Assembly (NCBI RefSeq): GCF_041296385.1
Contig: NC_091017.1
Coordinates: forward strand, 13,200,001-13,264,000
Length of the DNA stretch: 64,000 bases
Origin: Aphelocoma coerulescens
Taxonomy: Eukaryota; Chordata; Aves; Passeriformes; Corvidae
Reading direction: 5' to 3'
This document shows positions 51,843 to 63,744 of the stretch, piece by piece (position 1 is the first letter of the stretch; the number at the start of each line of letters is the position of its first letter). Made by a program: the position numbers and the translations under genes. The notes under the pieces are model-generated. The model ran no database searches and had not been told where the DNA came from. It saw only the letters and a list, made by a program, of their open reading frames with translations.

Positions 51843-52157
51843 AAATCCTCCCCCGGCTCTCGGCAGCCCGCGGCGTACGCCCGGCACTGCTCCTTCCCCC
51901 TTACCCCAGAGCAGTTGTACCCTTTCTAAAGGGACAGGGGGAAAAAAAAGTTTGTCCGCTCCCTCCACCCCAGCCCGTGAGAAGTTGCGAAGCGTCCCGG
52001 CAGCTCCCGCCTGCCCGTCTCGCCAGAGACCCTGCCACCGCCTAAGTTGAGTCGAGCCCCGTTCCCCTTGACAATCTACGGGGCCGACCTCCAGCTCATC
52101 CCGGCGAGCGACGCGGAGAGGACAGCGACCCCTCCGCCTCGCGGCCCGCATCCCCTT

Positions 52158-52159
52158 AC
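52158..52159 (-). other. MAML3: MAML3 intron 1 splice donor (GT)
   Basis: The minus strand reads ATG|GTAAGGGG at this point. The match to the MAML3 protein stops exactly here; the read-through that follows is unrelated and meets a stop at 52076-52078. Confidence 0.93.
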
Positions 52160-52603
52160 CATGATCAGCGTGTGGTTTCTCTGCTCCGCCGTGGCGGGCT
52201 CAGCATCTTGCTGCTGTTTGCTCTGGTGCTGCTGCTTGCTGCCGCCGCCGGTGCCCGTTTTCTTGGCCCTCTGCTCCAGGGTCCGCTGGTAGAGGCTCAC
52301 CGTGTCCCTGCGCTCCAGCTCCAGCTGCTCCGCCTGGGCTTGCTGGTACCTGCTCTCGCAGTTGACATGGTGCCGCCGGCAGCCCTCGATGCGCTGCCTC
52401 AGCCGCTCCACCACCGTGCTGTGCTTGGGAATGCCGCCGCTATTAGCGTTATTGTTACCGGGAGCGGCGGCAGGAGGGCCATGGGGAGTGCTGTTAACCC
52501 CGATACCGGCCCCGCCGGCCCCGCTGAGGCTGCTGTTCAGGTTATTGTTGATGCAAATACTGCTGCCATTCGCGGCGGCAGCGGGGGCTGCAAAATCCCC
52601 CAT
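52160..52603 (-). CDS. MAML3: MAML3 exon 1 coding part: mastermind-like 3, Notch-binding N-terminus
   Basis: This exon encodes the first 148 residues of a mastermind-like transcriptional co-activator, a nuclear protein that binds the RBPJ-Notch intracellular domain complex and recruits activators. Residues 1-58 are a low-complexity Ala/Gly/Asn/Ser lead starting MGDFAAPAAAANG. Residues about 60-115 are the basic helical MamL-1 domain, with KHSTVVERLRQRIEGCRRHH, then a Glu/Arg-rich part ending LEQRAKK. Residues 116-148 are Gly/Gln-rich and end NHTLIM. The MGDFAAP start and the KHSTVVERLRQRIEG wording fit MAML3, not MAML1 or MAML2, as I know these families. The start is the first ATG after an in-frame TAA (52694-52696), with A at -3 and G at +4. 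After the last ATG codon the minus strand reads GTAAGGGG, a strong donor in phase 0. Exon 2 is outside the window. Identity is confident; the transcript start is not seen. Confidence 0.97.
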
Positions 52604-53600
52604 CCTCGTCCCTGTGCACACTATTTTGGTAGAACTTTTTATCCTGCACTTCACACACACGCAGTCTCCTCTGGGGTCCTGATGGGATACTTTTTAGAGA
52701 ACGGGGGAGGGGGGGGAAGGGGGCACCATCATGTATCAGGGAAAGAGCGATCCCAAGCAAATGTTTCTCTTTCCCCCAGCCAATCCCTCTCGAGAAGCTC
52801 CAAAACATTAAAAAGAGAGAAGGGGGGAGGGAAATAAAGAGAGAAGGTGCTAAAAGGTTATCGCCAGCAACACAACCGACCAACACACACACACGAAAAG
52901 CACAACAAACTAAGCAGCAGCAATTCGGGTTAGCAAACTCCAGGAGATATCAGACCAGTTCATTTCCTCCTCTTTCTTTTTTATAATCCATTATTTCAAA
53001 ACAGATTCCATGAGATTTCCGGAGATTTTGCCAAAAGCCTTCTCTCCCCATGGATAAGGAGAAACACGCGCCCCTCCACATGCACACATATATACACCCG
53101 TTCACACGCACGTTCGCACACACACATCCAAGCACAGGCACACGCTGGGCACACGCGGCACACTCACTCGCACTCCCCGGCATCAAAAGACAGGCAAAAC
53201 CGCTTGCTTATTGTATTTTCCTTCTGGAAAAAAGTTTTGGTGTTTATGCCGCACCGTGTTCGCAAAGTACTTTGGCTGCTCAGTTGCATTTCAACAGGAA
53301 CCTAAATAGCAAATCCTCGGGTTGGGGGAAGTAAACACATGAACAATCCGGACCGAGCTGGAGAGGCAAAAAAAAAAAAGAAAAAAAAAAAAAAAAAGTA
53401 GCGCTCTGAAGTCTCTGCCAAACGCCGAGCTGATACAGCCTAGCGCTTTGCTCTGTCGTGCTGGCTGCTGCTCCTCCTGCCACCATCACAATGATCAAAT
53501 GCTTTCCTCCTCCACCTCCTCCTCCTCCATGCCAGCGGAGTGATATCAGGACAGGAGCGCTCAGTAAACACCGCAGCAGCAGCGGCGGCGGCGGCAGCGG
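52604..53600 (-). promoter_or_regulatory. MAML3: Probable MAML3 5' UTR and core promoter region (limits inferred)
   Basis: The sequence directly upstream of the MAML3 ATG is within the CpG island. It carries CA-rich stretches (about 52870-52893 and 53075-53130), an A/T run at 53371-53398 and a GCA/GCG triplet run at 53571-53606. No TATA box at a useful place was seen, as expected of a CpG-island promoter. The transcription start cannot be placed from sequence, so the right limit is a guess based on a UTR of several hundred bases. Confidence 0.5.
52694..52732 (-). other. Short upstream ORF (12 codons) in front of MAML3
   Basis: Two adjacent ATG codons (52730-52732, 52727-52729) open a frame reading MMVPPSPPSPVL and closing at TAA 52694-52696. 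The stop lies 90 bases before the MAML3 ATG and in the same frame. If the transcript starts further upstream, this uORF could lower or gate translation of MAML3. That the region is transcribed is inferred only. Confidence 0.45.
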
Positions 53601-53606
53601 CGGCAG
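53571..53606. repeat. GCA/GCG triplet run near the MAML3 promoter
   Basis: GCAGCAGCAGCGGCGGCGGC and related units form a short, interrupted triplet repeat in the presumed promoter or distal 5' UTR. Confidence 0.8.
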
Positions 53607-54010
53607 GAGCTCCTCTGGGCCGTGAGGCAGACCCGGGGACAAGGTGCAAAACCCGGCACGGACGTCGCCCAGCAGGAGCGGACATGGCGCTTCCCCGTAG
53701 CGCTCACGCCTGCCAGCGGCGGCGGCGTGGGGCGGGCGGCAGCGAGCGGGGCCCGACACCTGCCGGCCCCACGGCCTCCCCGCACCGCGGGGGCGGGCGG
53801 TGCCTCCTGGCCGGCAGACGGGGCCCGGCGCCGGCTGCGGCGCGCCGTGCCCGCGCTCGGGGCCGGGGCTGAGCTGCCGGGGCTGCGGGCGGGCGCCGGG
53901 GGGCGCAGGCGGGAGCCCGGCGGGCAGGCGGCCGCAGCCCGCGCCCGAGCGGCGTGTGCCGCCTTTCCCTTCTGTGTCAACTGTTGCATAATGAATGGAA
54001 GCGGAGCGCG

Positions 54011-57000
54011 GAGCCCTGCGCCTCCCCGGCACGGGGCTGAACTTTCTATTTTAAACAACAGAAGAAACATGACACGTTGGGCAGGAACATTTTTCCAAGA
54101 GAACGGTGGCTGCCTCCATATAGAGCGCGGGTGATTAATGGATCAAGAATAACATCCCGGGAATCTAGTTTTAAACTATTTTGCAGACAAAGCCATTGCA
54201 CCCACAATTGTCATTAATGGTTATTTTCTACCTATCCCTATGAGAAATGCACTTCCAATTTTTTTTTAATACACCTATATAGAACAGAATTATCTCAGAG
54301 AGACACCCTTGTTCTTTAACATGCAGCTGATATAAAGAAAATTGGGAACTCATACATTAGTCATGAGATCTGATTTAAACCATCTTCATTTTTGCCACTG
54401 CAGATTAGCATAGGATACTATTTCTAAGATAACAGTGGCAAAGAGCAGTCTTTGTCTTCTTTAAGTGCTCAGCAGTATGAAATTTGGGGTTGATTTCATG
54501 CCTATGGCCACAATTCATGACTATGTTGAGGTGAAACATAATAGTGGACAAATAAAAATAGCAATTAGTACCTTCCCTACGTTGGGATTAACAAACACGT
54601 CTTCCCCCCAGAGAAAAACCCAACTTTTCCGTAGTATCAGTTTGAGAACCACAGTGCAGATACTCAAAGTTCTTCATGATCAACGATTACGACTTTATCA
54701 CAGAACAAGCAGGGGGGAAACACAGCTCTGCTCAGAAGCAGCATAAGAACGCGGGGAAACTGCAATCCTGAGTCAGTTATAGAGATTCGTGCCTCTCAAT
54801 TTGGAGACGGGGGATGTGTTGTAATCTCTCCAGTAACTACTGAATTGAATAGTCAAGATTCAATGTAAGAACAAAAAAAAGGAGGAAAAAAGAAGGGGGG
54901 GAGGGACTTGAAGTTTGGTTTTTTGTTGATTTTTTTTGTTTTGTTTTTGGGTTGGTTTTTTTTTGTTTGTTTTGGTTTTTTTAATTGAAATGGAAAATGT
55001 AATCACGCCAGGAAGGAAGAGGGCTGTGAAGTACGTTTAACTTGGAGCGAGTACTTTTTGGATTCCTCCGCAGTGCCCCCTGCAGCCCGCAGCTCATGTG
55101 CGGCAGCCTGGCTCCACAGACTGGGCAGCACTCGAGTCCAAAAAAAGCAGCCATTCCTTATACCCACAGGGTCAGAAATAAATGTAAAAGCATAGGTTTT
55201 CTTACAGACTGCATTTTTGGTGCATTTTACAGAAGCTGTCTTCTTTTCCTACGACTACAATTAATAGCGTTTTTCAGTCTCTATGAAGTCCCACAAACAC
55301 CTTAACTTCCAGTACCTCATTTTGGCAGCTGTCAATGTGGTAATTTTAAAATGTATGCTGTATTGCTATAGAATTTAATTCCAGCCTATTGACATTTTTT
55401 CATCTCTCAGTTACGCGCCTTGGTTCTGCCAGGCTTCACAGCCCAAGGGTGATGATTTGAGTACAAAAAGTTTTGGAGCAACCAGTGCTTACTGTTTGCA
55501 AACAAATAAATCACCAGTTTTGTGGAAATAAAATCCCAACCAACCAAAGAAAGGAAGAAAGAAAACAAAACACAACCCCTCCCACAAGAAAACCTCTCCA
55601 TCTGAATACATTCAAAAACCATTTGATTCTTATTAGAAGATTTTTTTTCATTGGCCGAGGTTAAAGCTGAGCAAATATATACCTATTTCCCCACTCATTT
55701 TAACAGCACAGTGCTGATTCTTGCATTATTCTACAGTACAACCTTTTATAAGACACTCCTTCCTATATCTCAAAACAATCAACAGAATCAGCATGTCATA
55801 AAAAATGGCAGTTGTCCTCTGTTATTTTACAGGTGTCATCCAGCACCTAAGAGCTAACTAAAAATTTTCTTCTGACGGGAGGCTGACAGGAGAAGTCAAG
55901 TATTGAGTGGCAATTGTAAAATAGCATAATAGAGATAAGATTTCACAGTTCAGTTTTGCATCATTTGTTTTAAGGACACTTATATAAACAATTACCAGCT
56001 TCTAAAAAGCTAAAGTAAAATGAACTATTTAGTGAACTATTTAAATTCAATTTTTGTGAAGGACAACACTTCTGCTAAGCCTCTGAGTCCGAATAAATAA
56101 AAACAGGAAACAAATCCCTTGTATTATAGCCTGGGCAATGCAAGAAATAGATCTCAATTTTGTTCTAACTACTGATTATTGTCATTAAAGCAGATGTTAT
56201 TCACAACCTTGACCAAACAATTCTGTTCTGTAGTCAGACACCAGCACAGACTCACTCATGATCGTGTGTGCTCTTACTTTTATGACCATGGACTTACAAA
56301 CACGTCTTCTGTGGGAATTCACTTTGCATGCACAAATGTGTTTATTTGCTCTATAACTTTTTTTTTCCTGTCTGCACATCAGCTTTGGAATACTATCTTC
56401 ACAACTGGAATTTTAAAATCATGAAATCTATCAGAATTCTAAATGATGTAAGATTGAACTTGCTGATGGCAGCAGATGAACACTAATGCCTACCGATATC
56501 AGCTGACAGGACACTAATTACCAGTTACAGGAGATGATTGCTTGGTGAGGGATCTATTCAGTGAGTTTTGAAAAATTATAAAGCACAAGCCTGATCTGTG
56601 AAAAGATACGCAGTATGAAAATATAGCATACGTTCTCAAGATGATTATCATGACAGAGATCTGTCTAATTAGGAAGAAACTATTTTAATGCTAAGATATG
56701 AAAGAGCCCAGCTGGGAGAGGAATTTAGAGGAACACACAGAAACATGACTGTTAAGCTGACAGCAAGTGCAGTCTAAGCATGTTCCAATGACAGCTTCTA
56801 AAAAAAATTTCATCTCAGCATTTAATCAATAGTGGTTTCAGAACAAGCACAGCCTTACAGATAATCTAGCTAGTCATATTAATGGGAGGGGCTCCATAAA
56901 AAATACAGAAAAGATGCTTTTGCAGAGCAACATACCACTCTCCTTTGGTCAACTGAGCTAGAGGGTTATTCAGTCAATGGGCAACATGAAGAATACCACA

Positions 57001-60000
57001 GTGAGGACAAATGGGAATCCCACTCTATTAGAAACCACACTTTAGTTCCTGGCACTGCCAGTCAGCTTGGAAACTCCAATCATTGTGACAGCAAGTTTCA
57101 AACCATCCTGGGCAAGAGACTAACATTCAGAGGGGCCACCTGGGCAGAAACCTTTATGAAAGCTCCTACTATAATTAAATGTTTTATGTCTAAATCAGTG
57201 GATGACATGGTGAAACAGGTGCCTGCTGGAAGGCAAACCTAGAGGCAACCACACAATGTGTTCACTGAATAACTTTGAACTTCTTGGGTCTGCAAGGAGC
57301 AGCTTTTTTACATATTGGAAAGTGTTTCAGAGGATTTCTGCTGTAGGTTCTCTTGGACACAGTGCTACCTAACAGCAAATCAGATGTGCTTCCATTACTA
57401 CCACAAGCTACTGAAGTGCATGTTGTCTAATACATCCGTAGTCAAAAAAAGAATAATAATAATGTCATTTGGAGAACAGTTAAAGCAAAACCGTATATTG
57501 AGGGTTGACTGAAAATTAAAAACCCCACAACCTTCATGAATAAATGTATATGTGAAATCCAACTACAGCATAGCAAAAATTCTCGTGACAGTTGGGGTGA
57601 CCCCAAGCTGTGGCTGTCAGAACATCCAGAACTGTAGGAATTCTTCAAGGGATAAACTGGGTCTGGAGCAAAAAGAGTTGCTCTAAGTAGTTAAGGAAAA
57701 AGTCATCAAAGCTTCAGAGGAACATAAGAACAAAACAATAAAGGGAAGAAGGGGAAGCAACAAAGAAAATCAGAAAGCAAGTTCAAATTGCAAAAGGCAG
57801 AGATTTAAGGCACTGCAGGAAGTGGAGACATCAGCCTGTGTAAATACAAACAAAACCAAAACACCCTCCAAACACATTTTCCAGCTTGTACATGTCAAGT
57901 TGTAGAACATGGGGAATCCAAATCAGAATCTTTATAAAATCTTTCCAGTTGTGACCAATACTGAAAGCCCCAATTCAGCAGTTATTATAACAGGACAGGC
58001 ATATGGACTGAGATACACACATACCTAAGTACTCTGCTTGAACCAGGGCTGGAAAAATATGGGAAAGGCATGCAAAATGTGGACTTGTTCTCTCCTGTTC
58101 TGATTACAGATATGCCACAATAAGAACATAAAAAAGAAAAGTAAATGCCATGAATGGGCATTGTTATCCACACACTATCCTGTCAGATTACTGTTATTGC
58201 CATTCATCTTAGTTTAGGAAGAATTCAGAGAATTAATCCTGATACGCCACAGTATGTCCTTCTGTTAATTTGAAGCTCTAGTTTTGATGCTAACAGCTGT
58301 AGGAGATATCCATAGAGACAGCTATCAGAGAGCTTGAAGGGGGAAAGGAAAGTCATCACTCAGGCACAGGCCCCATCTCAGCCTTTGATCTGTCACACTG
58401 ATCTCAAGAGAATAACTGGGGGAGGCAGGGGAGTGGAAAGGATACAATGAGAAGAAAGGACACTAAGAAAAATCCCAGAGAGACGATTCTGGAGATTCCT
58501 TGAAGCTTTCACTAGAAAGATACAAGAAGGAACTTAAATTTCTTTAGTCATTCTTAAACTGAGTAGCCCACTGCTTCTCAGTAATGACTGCCCCATTTCA
58601 ACTTAGCCTGAATTCGCAGGGCAATAAACAAAAAATCCCCTGTCACTGAAATCAAATGCCCAACTTTGGTAATGAGGAAGCAGTCAGGGGAATTTTTTTT
58701 CCTCCAAGGCAATTCTGTATAGATGTCAGCCATTTATAAGAATTCTAGTGTGAACATGATCACTTTGAATTTTTTGAGCCAGAAGAAAGACTGAAGCTAC
58801 TGAAAACTATCATTCATCCTCTTTCATATGGGAAACTGAAAACTGTTCGGCAATCCTTGGCATAATCAATCAAGTTCAATATTTGAATAGGAACATTTTT
58901 ATAAATTCTCAAATTACAAGGAACTAGAAATAAAGGGTAATTTTCCAAAGTGGTAATTTTTTGTAAGTTCAGTCTTCAAGAAAGAGAAACACAATGTTTT
59001 CCTCCTTGGGCCAATGTGCCGACTGACAACAGCCATTGTTTCATTGCAACTGCTAGAGTTTACAACCTACAAATAAACCTTTGTATCACATACATTTAAA
59101 AGCCTGTATTAAAAGTACATCACTGAGGTTGCAGTCTTGCAATGAGTTTAAAAGCACCAAAATCAAAGCACTTGTGCAATCTTTTGTTGGCTTCCTTGCA
59201 CAATCCATAGCATGATGAAGTCTTCAAATACATCATTACACACTGTTTTTCCACAGGATGTTTGTTTCATTCTGTACACAGAATCCTCAGTACTCACCAG
59301 TGAGGAGCTATTTAACACATTTTTTTATCTTTTATCTCCTCATATCACCTCATGGGTATTTACTAATTTAAACCCTGTTCATATACATTCATTTCCTAAG
59401 AATGGCTGCCGCTCCTTCTCCAGAGTGTTTCACTTGTACCAATAAACTGATTTTCACAATTCACAGCAAGTGAGAAGACAGTGCTCTTACACTGGAGAGT
59501 GGAGACTGAGAACAAGGAAATTAAGCTTAAGAGGTTTTGCTAAAATGCCCCAATTGAGCTTATTTTTTATAAAGGCTTACACAACTCAGAGCACACTATA
59601 TTTTTAAGAGCAGCCCACATCAACTTCAGTTGAATCTGTAGGTGCTTAGTATTTCTGCCGGGCAGAACCCTCTTCTCAAGTGAGGTACCTGAAGAATGAG
59701 GAATGCAATTAATGATCATCTGCAAAAAGCAGAGTTTGTCTGAACTGAGTAGCATCATGTAAGAAAGCTCAAACATTTAATCTCAAACACATACAGTTCA
59801 GTGAATTACAGGCAAAACCAGAAATTAGACCTTACAGGAAACAAAATACTATATGGTGGTTTTCAATAATATTTTAAAATAAATTTTTTTGTTCCACTTT
59901 TTCTGTAGACACACCTTTCAAATAGGTTTTGCTGCAGCTAAGTCAAAACATGCTGTATTCATAAAGTACTGCTCAGGGAAAGTTTATGTGAAGCCAGAAA

Positions 60001-60239
60001 ATGTTAAAGAGATAAGACATTAGAATAATAAGAAAAACCCTAAAAGGATACAGAAAAAAATCCCTGATCATGCTTGGTCATATTAACCAAAATACAAAAC
60101 AAGTAACTGTTAGCTACATTAAAAACCAAGTCTGTGTGCAGGCTATTTCCAGAGTCACAGAAGTTACTGGACAACATTCTTCAGAAGCCTAGGACACCTC
60201 CAATCTTAGCTCAGGCTTGCAGCTAATGGTTTGCAGCAA
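54011..60239. other. Upstream flank of MAML3, no gene recognised
   Basis: AT-rich sequence with only short open frames. A G/T-rich low-complexity stretch lies at about 54918-54981 just after an A/G-rich one. No exon, RNA gene or clear transposon was recognised. Confidence 0.7.
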
Positions 60240-60314
60240 ACAACAGCTGATTAGATTCCAGTTAGGGAAAAAAATCCTTCTCCTAGTATGAACAGTGATA
60301 CTTAAATAGATTAC
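60240..60314 (+). mobile_element. Old CR1-type LINE, left piece (split by an LTR)
   Basis: GATTCCAGTTAGGGAAAAAA corresponds to the CR1 'attaggaaaaac' segment and runs up to ATTAC (60310-60314). The element resumes after the LTR at 61385. It is strongly diverged. Confidence 0.6.
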
Positions 60315-61384
60315 TGTATTGGTTTTGCACGGCCTGGTTTTTGGTAGCAGGGAGGCCACAGAGATGGCTCCTGTGAGAAGCTCCTGGAAACTTCCACGAT
60401 ATCCAGCAGAGCCAATCTCCAATGGCTCTGAAAGATGGACACTCTGCTGGCCAGAACTGAGCCAATGAGAGAGGTTGGTAACGCCTCTGTGATAACATAT
60501 TTAAAAAGAAAATCAAAACGAAGTCACAGGTTTTTGCTTCTGTCAGAGAAGAGGAGGAGGTGAGAACATGTGAGGGGAAACAACATGGAGACACCAAGGT
60601 CAGTGGAGAAGGAGGGGGAGGAGGTGCTCCAGACACTGGAGCCAAGATTTCCCTGCAGCCCATGGTGCAGCAGCTGTGCCCCTGCAGCCCATGGGGATCC
60701 ACGGGGGATGCAGAGATCCACCCGCAGCCCGTGGGGGAGGTGCCCGTGCTGGAGCGGGTGGATGCCTGGAGGAGGCTGTGATCCAGTGGAACACCCGGTG
60801 GAGAGAGAGGGCCCTGCTTCCAGGCTGGAGCAGCCTGTCCTTGGAGCACTGCACCCCGTGGAAAGAGAGAGCCGCGGTGCAGCAGCTTTGGGAGGACTGT
60901 GTGCTCCTGGGATGGACCCACGGCGCAGCAGGTGCGGTGTGGCTGCTGCTCCTGAGAGTGGAGCCATGCCAGAGAAGTTAATGGAGAACTGTCTCCTGTG
61001 GGAGGGACCCCATGGCTTCACAGGGGAAGACTCCTCTCCCGGAGCAGCTGAAGGAAATCTCGGTGACGAACTGACCAGAAACCCCCATATCCTGTCTCCC
61101 TGCGCTGTCGGTCGGAAGGAGGGAGGGGCTGGGGGGAAAAGGTGTTTTTTTAAGGGCTTACTTTACTTCTCATTATCCTCCTCTGATTCTGTTAGCAATA
61201 AATTCAATGTTTAAGTTTAAATTAAGCTTGTTTTGCCCTTGAAGTGTTTCGTCCTGGTCCTTATCTCAAGTCATGAAGCCTTAACTTTTTATTTTCTTTC
61301 TCTCCTCTGCCCAGCTGTGGTAGGGGAGGGTGAGCGAGCAACTCTCATGGCTGCGTAGTGCTGGGCCAGTGTCAAACCACGACA
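60315..61384 (+). mobile_element. Solo LTR, ERV-L-like avian family, 1070 bp
   Basis: It starts TGTATTGGTTTTGCACGGCC and ends CAAACCACGACA, with TG...CA ends. ATTAC lies directly before (60310-60314) and directly after (61385-61389), a perfect 5-bp target duplication. TATTTAAA (60498-60505) and AATAAA (61197-61202) give the U3-R-U5 order on the plus strand. The centre (60600-61020) is GC-rich with repeated GTGGAGAGAG and GCAGCCC-type units, so it is open in several frames without coding. Five-base duplications are typical of ERV-L-type insertions in birds. Confidence 0.93.
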
Positions 61385-61533
61385 ATTACATATGAGGCCA
61401 TTGAGTCTCCGTCATGGAAAGCTTTAAGGAACTGGTTAGAAAAATTTGCCACTAAGGACACAAATGTAATTGATTTTGCCGTGGAACAAAGTGGTGGATT
61501 AGGTTCTTAAAGTTCCTTCTGGTTCTAAATTCT
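61385..61533 (+). mobile_element. Old CR1-type LINE 3' end, right piece
   Basis: GAGTCTCCGTCATGGAAAGC, TTTAAGGAACTGGTTAGAAA, then GTGGATTAGG and AGTTCCTTCTGGTTCTAA follow the CR1 3'-end order (Phe-Lys-rich tail, then 'ggactagatgacc...ccttcca'). It continues the piece ending at 60314. Confidence 0.75.
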
Positions 61534-61644
61534 CATAACATTACATTTACTTAGGGAGCTTGAAAGCCATAAATATATTAAAGCTGTTAATAACTTCATT
61601 TATTTAATTCTGACTTTGGAGTACAATGACATGGTCATATATGA

Positions 61645-63294
61645 ACTTACTGGTTCAGACCACAGGTCCATCTAGCACAGTGTTCCATCTCCCACAGTAG
61701 CCACGAGAGTGGACACTCAGGAAAAAAAAGAACAGGGTAAGCACATACTGACTCCCAGCCTTTAAACATTTTCAAGTCAGGTTATGTGATTTATCTAGTT
61801 AGTGGACTCTGCAGCATCTCTTCAAAAGTTTTTTCCAGTCTCTCCTTGCCTCTTTACAAATTCCTTGATCCAGAAAGTCATTTGAGGAGTACCACCATAG
61901 GTCCACATAGGCTGTCTGAAGAACTAGTTCCTCTGGTTTATTCTGAATGAAGATCTTAGGAACTTCCAATATCCTTCATGCTTCTATTAGAAGAGCCAGG
62001 GAAAAGTCAATCCCGCTCTACTTTTCTCCAGACCTCTTCTTCCCTTCCCATTATGTCATGTGTTTTTCCAAATAAGATTCTTGGATATTCAGTGGATGGG
62101 GTTCCTTGCATGTTGTAATGGCAGTCACAGTATACCTCTGACCATCCTTGGTCATCTCTGAATAATTTCAGTTTTGGAGTATCCTGTCCAGATAAATGGA
62201 CCAGAACCTTGGATTTTTACAGCAGCATATGGACTTGAACAGACTTGAACAAAACAAACCTTTCTGGTCTGTTCTCTCTTTACTTCTTAGTCATTCCTAA
62301 CCTTTTTTTTTTTTCTTGAATTACTACTACTAAGTGATATTTTCATGGAACTGTCTATCATAATGCAAAGGTCTTGTTCCCGAAGACCTTTGGGTCAGCT
62401 GAGAAATTATCCAAGACATGAAGATAGAATTATTCTTACCCAAATGTACCACCGTACAATTATCTACACTGAACTGCACCTTGTTTTTTCTACAGTCAAT
62501 CTTTCTGCAGGCTATGCAGTCGCCTTCATCCTTACTGCCTTGCATAACCTCCTATAGTCAGCAAAGTTCTGTTGCCTTGCTGATAACCTTCCTTTTTCAG
62601 GACATTTAAGAATACATGGAATAGTATGAAATTCTGCCTGTGTTCTCCCTCCTGTGCAAGAACTTACCATTTTCCTCCATCCAATGATGGTCTATCTTAC
62701 ATTCCCATCTTTTAAATAATATTCTCATCCATTTCAGCATCTTCCTTCTTATGCCAGTGACAGTTTTGTGTTGTGTGGTTTTCCCAAAACACCTTAATTT
62801 GGAAGTTCTTGTCAGATTTTTTTTTAAAGTCTGAGTTGACTCTATCAGTCAGATGATCCTCATTTATGTATCACTGATCCCTTTTGAAGAACTCTGAGAG
62901 CTTTATTAACTCTCACTGATAAGATAATGTTTGTTCAGGTAGATACTAATTCTCTCTCTTACAATATCTAGTCATTCACCTGGAACAGACGTCAATTTTA
63001 AGTTGCTGGATACCCTTGAACCTTTCTTAATGATGGACACCACATTTGACACCTGATTTTCATGTACTGAGAAATAGTGAAGAAATAGTGTTACATCCTG
63101 CTTTTAGTAGGTATTGCATCCCTCAGTTCTCTTAGAATTCATGGCTAAATCCTTCAGATCCTGGAGATTCATCTGCATTCATCTACCTTTTGTACCATTA
63201 CCCCTTCCAAGTATTTCAGTTTCAGAGACAGTCTCTGCCAAGTTCCTGGAATACCCCAAAAGGGCTCTGGAAGGATAATTTCCCTGATTTCTTC
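61645..63294 (-). mobile_element. Old CR1-clade LINE, 3' part with RT end, first segment
   Basis: The plus strand carries, in order, the inverse of the archosaur/turtle-type CR1: GGTTCAGACCACAGGTCCAT near 61650, then GACCTCTTCTTCCCTTCC, CCAGAACCTTGGATTTTTAC, GAACTGTCTATCATAATGC, and many further colinear blocks to 63290. Sense is therefore on the minus strand, with the reverse-transcriptase end to the right. Numerous stops and indels show great age. It is interrupted at 63295 by a solo LTR and resumes at 63745. Confidence 0.85.
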
Positions 63295-63744
63295 TGTGTT
63301 TGGTTTGTGTGGCCAGGTTTTGGTAGAAGGGGAGGACTACAGGGGTGGCTTCTGTGACAAGTTGTCAGAAGCTTTCCCTGTGTCTGATGGAGCCAATGCC
63401 ATCCAGCTCCAAGATGGACCCACCACTGGCCAAGGCTGAGCTCGTCAGTGATGGTGGTAGTGCCTATGGGGACATGTATTTAAGAAGGGGAAACAACAAA
63501 CCCTGCACAACTGCAGCCACAGAGAGAAGTGAAAATATGTGAGAGAAACAACTCTGCAGACACCAATGTCAGTGCAGAAGGATGGGGAGGCGGTTTTGCC
63601 CATGATAGTAATGGGTGAGTGATCTCTCCCTGTCCTTAACTCATGAGCCTTTCATTATATTTTCTCTTCCCTGTCCAGATGAGGAAGGCTGTGATAGAGC
63701 AGCTTTGGTGGGCACCAAAGCACTGTCAGAGTCATCAAACCCCA
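63295..63744 (+). mobile_element. Solo LTR of the same family as 60315-61384, internally deleted
   Basis: It starts TGTGTTTGGTTTGTGTGGCC and ends CATCAAACCCCA. TCTTC lies directly before (63290-63294) and after (63745-63749), a perfect 5-bp target duplication. It aligns to the larger LTR at both ends, including TATTTAAG at 63477-63484 and CACCAATGTCAGTGCAGAAG. About 600 bases, the GC-rich centre and poly-A signal, are missing between GGGGAGGCG and GTTTTGCCC (about 63592). Confidence 0.92.

Larger units (their letters stand above)
1..52157 (-). other. MAML3: MAML3 intron 1 (5' part, continues beyond left edge)
   Basis: Everything left of the exon 1 donor is read as the 5' portion of the first intron. 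No acceptor followed by a MAML3 exon 2 reading frame occurs anywhere. In mammals this intron is known to be very long, so a 52-kb span without exon 2 is expected. No other conserved coding exon was recognised on either strand; the open frames are short, low-complexity or lie in transposons. Confidence 0.85.
50580..54010. promoter_or_regulatory. CpG island spanning MAML3 promoter, exon 1 and start of intron 1
   Basis: GC content rises sharply from about 50580 and falls near 54010, with dense CpG throughout. The densest parts are 50900-51500 and 53560-53990. Sp1-type boxes are visible, for example GGGGCGGGC at 53729-53737 and GGGGGCGGGC at 53789-53797. Many long open frames here on both strands are by-products of few AT-rich stops, not genes. 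The island reaches 1.5 kb into the intron. Confidence 0.9.

Noticed and set aside
50581..52050. Several 100-190 codon frames on both strands
   Set aside because: They lie in CpG-island sequence where stops are rare, overlap each other, are Pro/Arg/Ala-rich and show no domain.
52604..52660. N-terminal extension of MAML3 by 19 codons
   Set aside because: The apparent upstream start codon at 52658-52660 is GTG, not ATG. The first in-frame ATG is at 52601-52603, with good context and the known MAML3 start.
53280..54032. 250-codon minus-strand frame upstream of MAML3
   Set aside because: It has GC-driven composition, reads through a long T run and a GC triplet repeat, and has no recognisable domain. 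It is likely promoter or 5' UTR sequence.
60283..61214. Frames of 165-214 codons on both strands
   Set aside because: They fall within the GC-rich repeated centre of a solo LTR and overlap on opposite strands.
60315..63744. One provirus with 5' and 3' LTRs
   Set aside because: Each LTR has its own, different target duplication (ATTAC and TCTTC), and the DNA between is old CR1, not a retroviral interior.
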